Shown: in pieces, positions 60,150 through 64,000 of the stretch
How positions within the stretch are numbered: position 1 is the first letter of the stretch
How the letters are laid out: each line of letters begins with the position of its first letter
Source: Aphidius gifuensis
Taxonomy: Eukaryota; Arthropoda; Insecta; Hymenoptera; Braconidae
Length of the DNA stretch: 64,000 bases
Assembly: GCF_014905175.1 (NCBI RefSeq)
Contig: NC_057790.1
Span: 22,718,469-22,782,468, forward strand
Direction: 5' to 3'
Made by a program: the position numbers and the translations under genes
Notes under the pieces: model-generated
Seen by the model: only the letters and a program-made list of their open reading frames with translations
Told to the model about the DNA's origin: nothing
The model's database searches: none

Positions 60150-63100
60150 GTTTCATTTTTAAAATTATAAAATTCATATGGTCATAGTACGTATGTTTAA
60201 TTTATTATATTTTAATTTTTTTATAATAAAAACTAAACCCATTGATCATTGAAGAGTAAAAAAAAAGAAAAAAAAAATTTATTTATAAATTCAAAAATAA
60301 AGTTGCTTGATAAATCCTCAGAAGTCAACAACAAATGACAACTTTTGAGTCTATAAGGAAAAATAAATACAATAATAAATTATTACTCGTTTAACTAGTG
60401 GAAAATAAGAATTAAAAAAATATTATTTATATATTATATTGAAGAAAAAATTATGAAAAAAAAAAAAAATAACTTATAATAAGAGAAAATAAAAGACCAG
60501 TTTGATGCGAATTGCCAAAAGAAATAAAATCGCCCATGTTCAAACCATTCTTGGATGGAACCTCTAATTGGAGGAACGCCGCGTTAAAGTATTTATTTAT
60601 TTTATTTTTTTCATTTTCTACTTAAGAAAAACTTGATTGACAGGCTGATTTTAAATGACAGTGTCACACGTTATTTCCACGTATATATAAACTATCCTTC
60701 AGTTCACTTTCATTCGCTGATTCCTGTGTGTATAAATAAATAATAGATGTCCCAAGAAATTACACTGAGAAAAAACAACTTGCAATATAAAAATGTGCAA
60801 ATAGCCATATATTTTTTTATTTTCCACTTTTAAATTCGAAAAAAAAAACGACAACTTAAGTACTCTAAAACTCTGAGTACTTGTAATTTTCATATAAACA
60901 ATCCAACAAACCTCACAGACGAATTATTGCAAAAACAAAAATAAAATAATACTTAGAAAATAAATAAACAAAAAAAATTTTTAAATTAAATTTTCATCTA
61001 TTTATAAAAAAATATTTGACAGTTATAATATATTTATATAAATTTTGAAAATCTTCTATCAGAAAGACATATTATTTTCAATTTTTTATTTTTATTTTAA
61101 CTAAAAGTAGACGATTTTTTATTTTTTATCTTTCATGTCTTCGTTTGTATCAAACTTTTTTACATCAAATCCATCAATCAGCAGTAGCATATAAGTATGA
61201 AAAAAATAGTTATATATAGACATGTATGTATGACTGATGGAGGAGAATGACCGCGAGGGAAAGCTTGAACAATGAAATATGGTTTTTTTGTTTTGTATCT
61301 TTTTTTTTTTTTTTTGAGCGTGCGAATGTAACGGCATCTCGCACTTGTTCACGTTTGTTGTTCCCGTTTTACTCGTTTGTTTTCTTATAATTTTTTTGTT
61401 TGTTTTTCTATTTTCTTTGGCCGTTTTTCCTCTATACACGTTACAACAATACACAATATACTGACAGTTGAAAATGTGCATTTTATTTTTAGCTTTTTTT
61501 TTACTTCTCATATGACATACAAAATATATATTATTTTGTGTCTTTGTTTGTTAAGTGCGTGCAAAGAATAATATAGATTTCTCAACATTAAAAAGGACAA
61601 CCTGTTAAGGCACAGGTATATATATCTTGTGTATGCACCTGAGTTGACTTGTTAATAATCTCATTAGAAGAAATTTTAAACTCAGCAATATTGAGAATTA
61701 TTTTATCAACACTTGAGTTAAGATTGTTCATGCCACTTAAGGCATTCAATTTAAGATTAAAAATAAATTCTCAAAGGGCTTTTAATTCTGAGATTGGAAA
61801 AAAATATAAATTAATATATATTCTCTGATAAATTAAATGCTGATTAAATTAGATATAGATTCTAAATGGATAAAAAAAAAAATTAAAAGAAAATTTAAAG
61901 AAAAAAATAAAACAACAAAAAAACGAAATGAGCTTTTTTCTTACTTTTCAACAACTTGTCAGTATCTTAAAATATAACATTTATTATTCTTCAAAAGTTG
62001 TTCGATTAGTTTCTTACTATACAAAATTCAAAGACAACGAGAACGATTATATGCATAAAACTATCGTCTTTTGGTGAACTTAGTGGATATATAATATCAA
62101 GATGGAAAATGACAGTGCGAAAAGCTCAATGTGCTCGTTTCATTATTCATTTCTCGTACAGTGCTCTGAGATTTTGTATATAAAATATTCTTCCAAGGGT
62201 CGTTGTCCTTTTCAGTTGAATACCTTCAAAAGCCATTATAATAATTTTCATTATAAATATATCTATATAGACATTTATATATAATTCATAGATTAAAGTA
62301 TATTTTTATCAATTCAAAATATATGTACATACATCTATTATTTATATATATTTTAAAAAAACTCCTCTGGCTAATAAAATTTATATGAACAATTTACTGT
62401 GCTCTGAAAAAATAAATAAAATTAATTATTGTGATGCTTTATTTATCGATGATAAAAACATGGTAATTAAATTAGCATAAAAAAGAATTTAAAAAAAAAA
62501 TAAAATGGGGAAAAAAATAAATAAATAAATAATAAAAAAAAACTGAGGGTGGCTGGGGATTTATTTGAATTTGAAACAACATTTATAAATTGTAGGTGTT
62601 TATCGTTTTCATCGAAATATTCTGTATATATATTTTATTATTTTTATTATTTTTATTATATATACAAAACATGGTATGACATATTAATGTGTAATAATAC
62701 AAGGAGGATGCGGGTTTACCGATTGACTCGAAGCACTGTGGTCAATCTCCGATTACTGAGAACGAAAATCATATTCGTTTCGCCATTGCAAACACCTATA
62801 TATTCCCAGCCTATACTTTGCCATTTATTTTTTATTTATTTATGCTTTTTTTTTCTTCTCTCTTGCTTACTCAACAACAAAAAAAAATTAATAAAAATAA
62901 ATTACCTGACCTCTCTTGTCACACATAATACTTGTCCATGTATATGCCTATCGATTGTGTGAATGTATGTATTATCCAAGTCGCCATGTACATTCTCAAT
63001 TACACTATGTACAAGCTGCATATCAGACCCAACTTTTCTCAGCAAGTATTCGTTTTTTTTTTCATCTCAAATTCGTGGTGTGTCTCGTATATATCACAAG

Positions 63101-64000
63101 AGAATTTAATTTTCCCATGGACCTCAATTCTTCTTTATTTATTTTTTTTTCTTTACACACTCTGTTATTTTTTATTCTTTTAGTTTTTTTTTTCTTTTTT
63201 TTTCATTTGCTTTTCCTCTGTACTCGATTATGATCCGATAAGCTGCCATCTGGGAAACGAGAATGTCGATTGGAAAATGGATTTTGCGGACTCGGTGAAA
63301 ATCTCAACGATATGAGAGATTTTTTTTTGAATCAGCTTTTCCTTCCTCTAAAGAATAAAAAAAAATAAAATAAATTGAAATACAAGAGTGAGGGGGATAT
63401 GAAAAAAAAAATAAAAATTATGTGATACATAAAATACATTACATATTGAAAGTTTTTTTTTATTTTTTTTTATTTTACTTATTACATCTTTTTGATAGCG
63501 AAGCAAAGACGAAAGAGCACCAGGCTGGTCAAAAGATTGAGGCACTTTGTAGCGGGCAATCATCAGCAGAAGGAAGGTAATCGAAGCGGTAACAGAAAGT
63601 CTCATATTATATATATATGAAAGTATATATAATATGTGATATATAAAAAATATTGAGTAGAGTTTGTGAGGCATTATACAAAGTATATATAGAGGCAAAG
63701 GGTTGGTATGAGAAATAAGAAAAAAAAATAGACACGCGACGTTAAAAACGGTGGACAAAAACCGGTTATTTTTTAGCTGCTGGTGCTTGCTCTTCTTTTA
63801 CCCCACTATGTTTAACTATATATATATATTTACTTCATGAAGAGCCGCTAGCATTTTCTGTCTTTATCTCTTGGGAGCCACGCGAACGAGCTAAGAAAAC
63901 GACTTGATGCACCTGCACTTGCTACAACCCTACCTACCTCTTGGATTACTATATATACATAAACTACTTCTTCTTTCGTTTATTTATTATTATTCTTTTT
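60150..64000. other. A+T-rich DNA to the end of the window
   Basis: More complex patches at about 60530-60600, 61230-61360, 62700-63010, 63230-63300, 63490-63600 and 63840-63960 hold no supported exon. At 62901-63068 the minus strand is open for about 55 codons ending at a CAG-GTAATT donor, but the plus strand is open too. Whether this is still intron of the 15 kb gene or intergenic cannot be told. Confidence 0.35.

Noticed and set aside
62901..63068. Minus-strand exon ending at a CAG-GTAATT donor
   Set aside because: About 55 codons are open, but the plus strand is open as well, the donor is only moderate and no acceptor was found.
1..64000. tRNA genes, rRNA, CRISPR arrays, intact transposons or telomeric repeats
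   Set aside because: I looked for tRNA arms, terminal repeats, transposase-like frames and TTAGG arrays and saw none that could be supported by eye.

Overview
The window is very A+T-rich eukaryotic DNA. It is full of T and A homopolymers (8 to about 22 bases), TA-rich microsatellites and gene-poor stretches of many kilobases. The only gene I can name with confidence is a compact, intron-bearing forkhead factor of the FoxJ1 class (positions 1661-2639, three coding exons, 270 codons). Tiny introns (about 80-86 bases) in that gene next to what looks like an intron of tens of kilobases, together with the base composition, fit an insect, possibly a hymenopteran such as a parasitoid wasp. The species assignment is an inference from style, not from a diagnostic sequence.

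Layout: 1-1620 is upstream DNA of FoxJ1, with a GC-richer, promoter-like island at about 1090-1390. FoxJ1 occupies 1621-2800. A second promoter-like island at about 4040-5050 carries four AAGATGGC/AAAATGGC (YY1-like) sites and two TCAGTC initiators; no gene body is recognisable behind it. From 5050 to 13400 there is A+T-rich DNA with two doubtful coding candidates (6407-6969 on +, 8361-8577 on -). CpG-rich blocks between 13395 and 15120, an upstream ORF (15190-15255) and a signal-peptide exon (15284-15380) ending in a phase-1 splice donor mark the probable 5' end of a large plus-strand gene for a secreted or membrane protein.

From 15381 to at least 60 kb I read the sequence as mostly first-intron DNA of that gene. 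Supporting this is a good recursive (ratchet) splice site at 46945/46946, an acceptor joined directly to GTAAGT, followed 45 bases later by a GTGAGT donor. Several acceptors open into phase-1-compatible frames (48176, 59728, 60063), but I could not identify a protein family in any of them, so the identity of the gene is open.

Within this putative intron are possible alternative promoters (31860-32240 with a perfect CRE; 53540-53940 with CpG-rich DNA and a TATA-like box), a pre-miRNA-like hairpin at 23260-23342, a possible nested minus-strand exon at 46470-46556, several short perfect inverted repeats, and trinucleotide and tetranucleotide microsatellites. I saw no tRNA, rRNA, CRISPR array or intact transposable element. 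Exon structures outside FoxJ1 are hypotheses.
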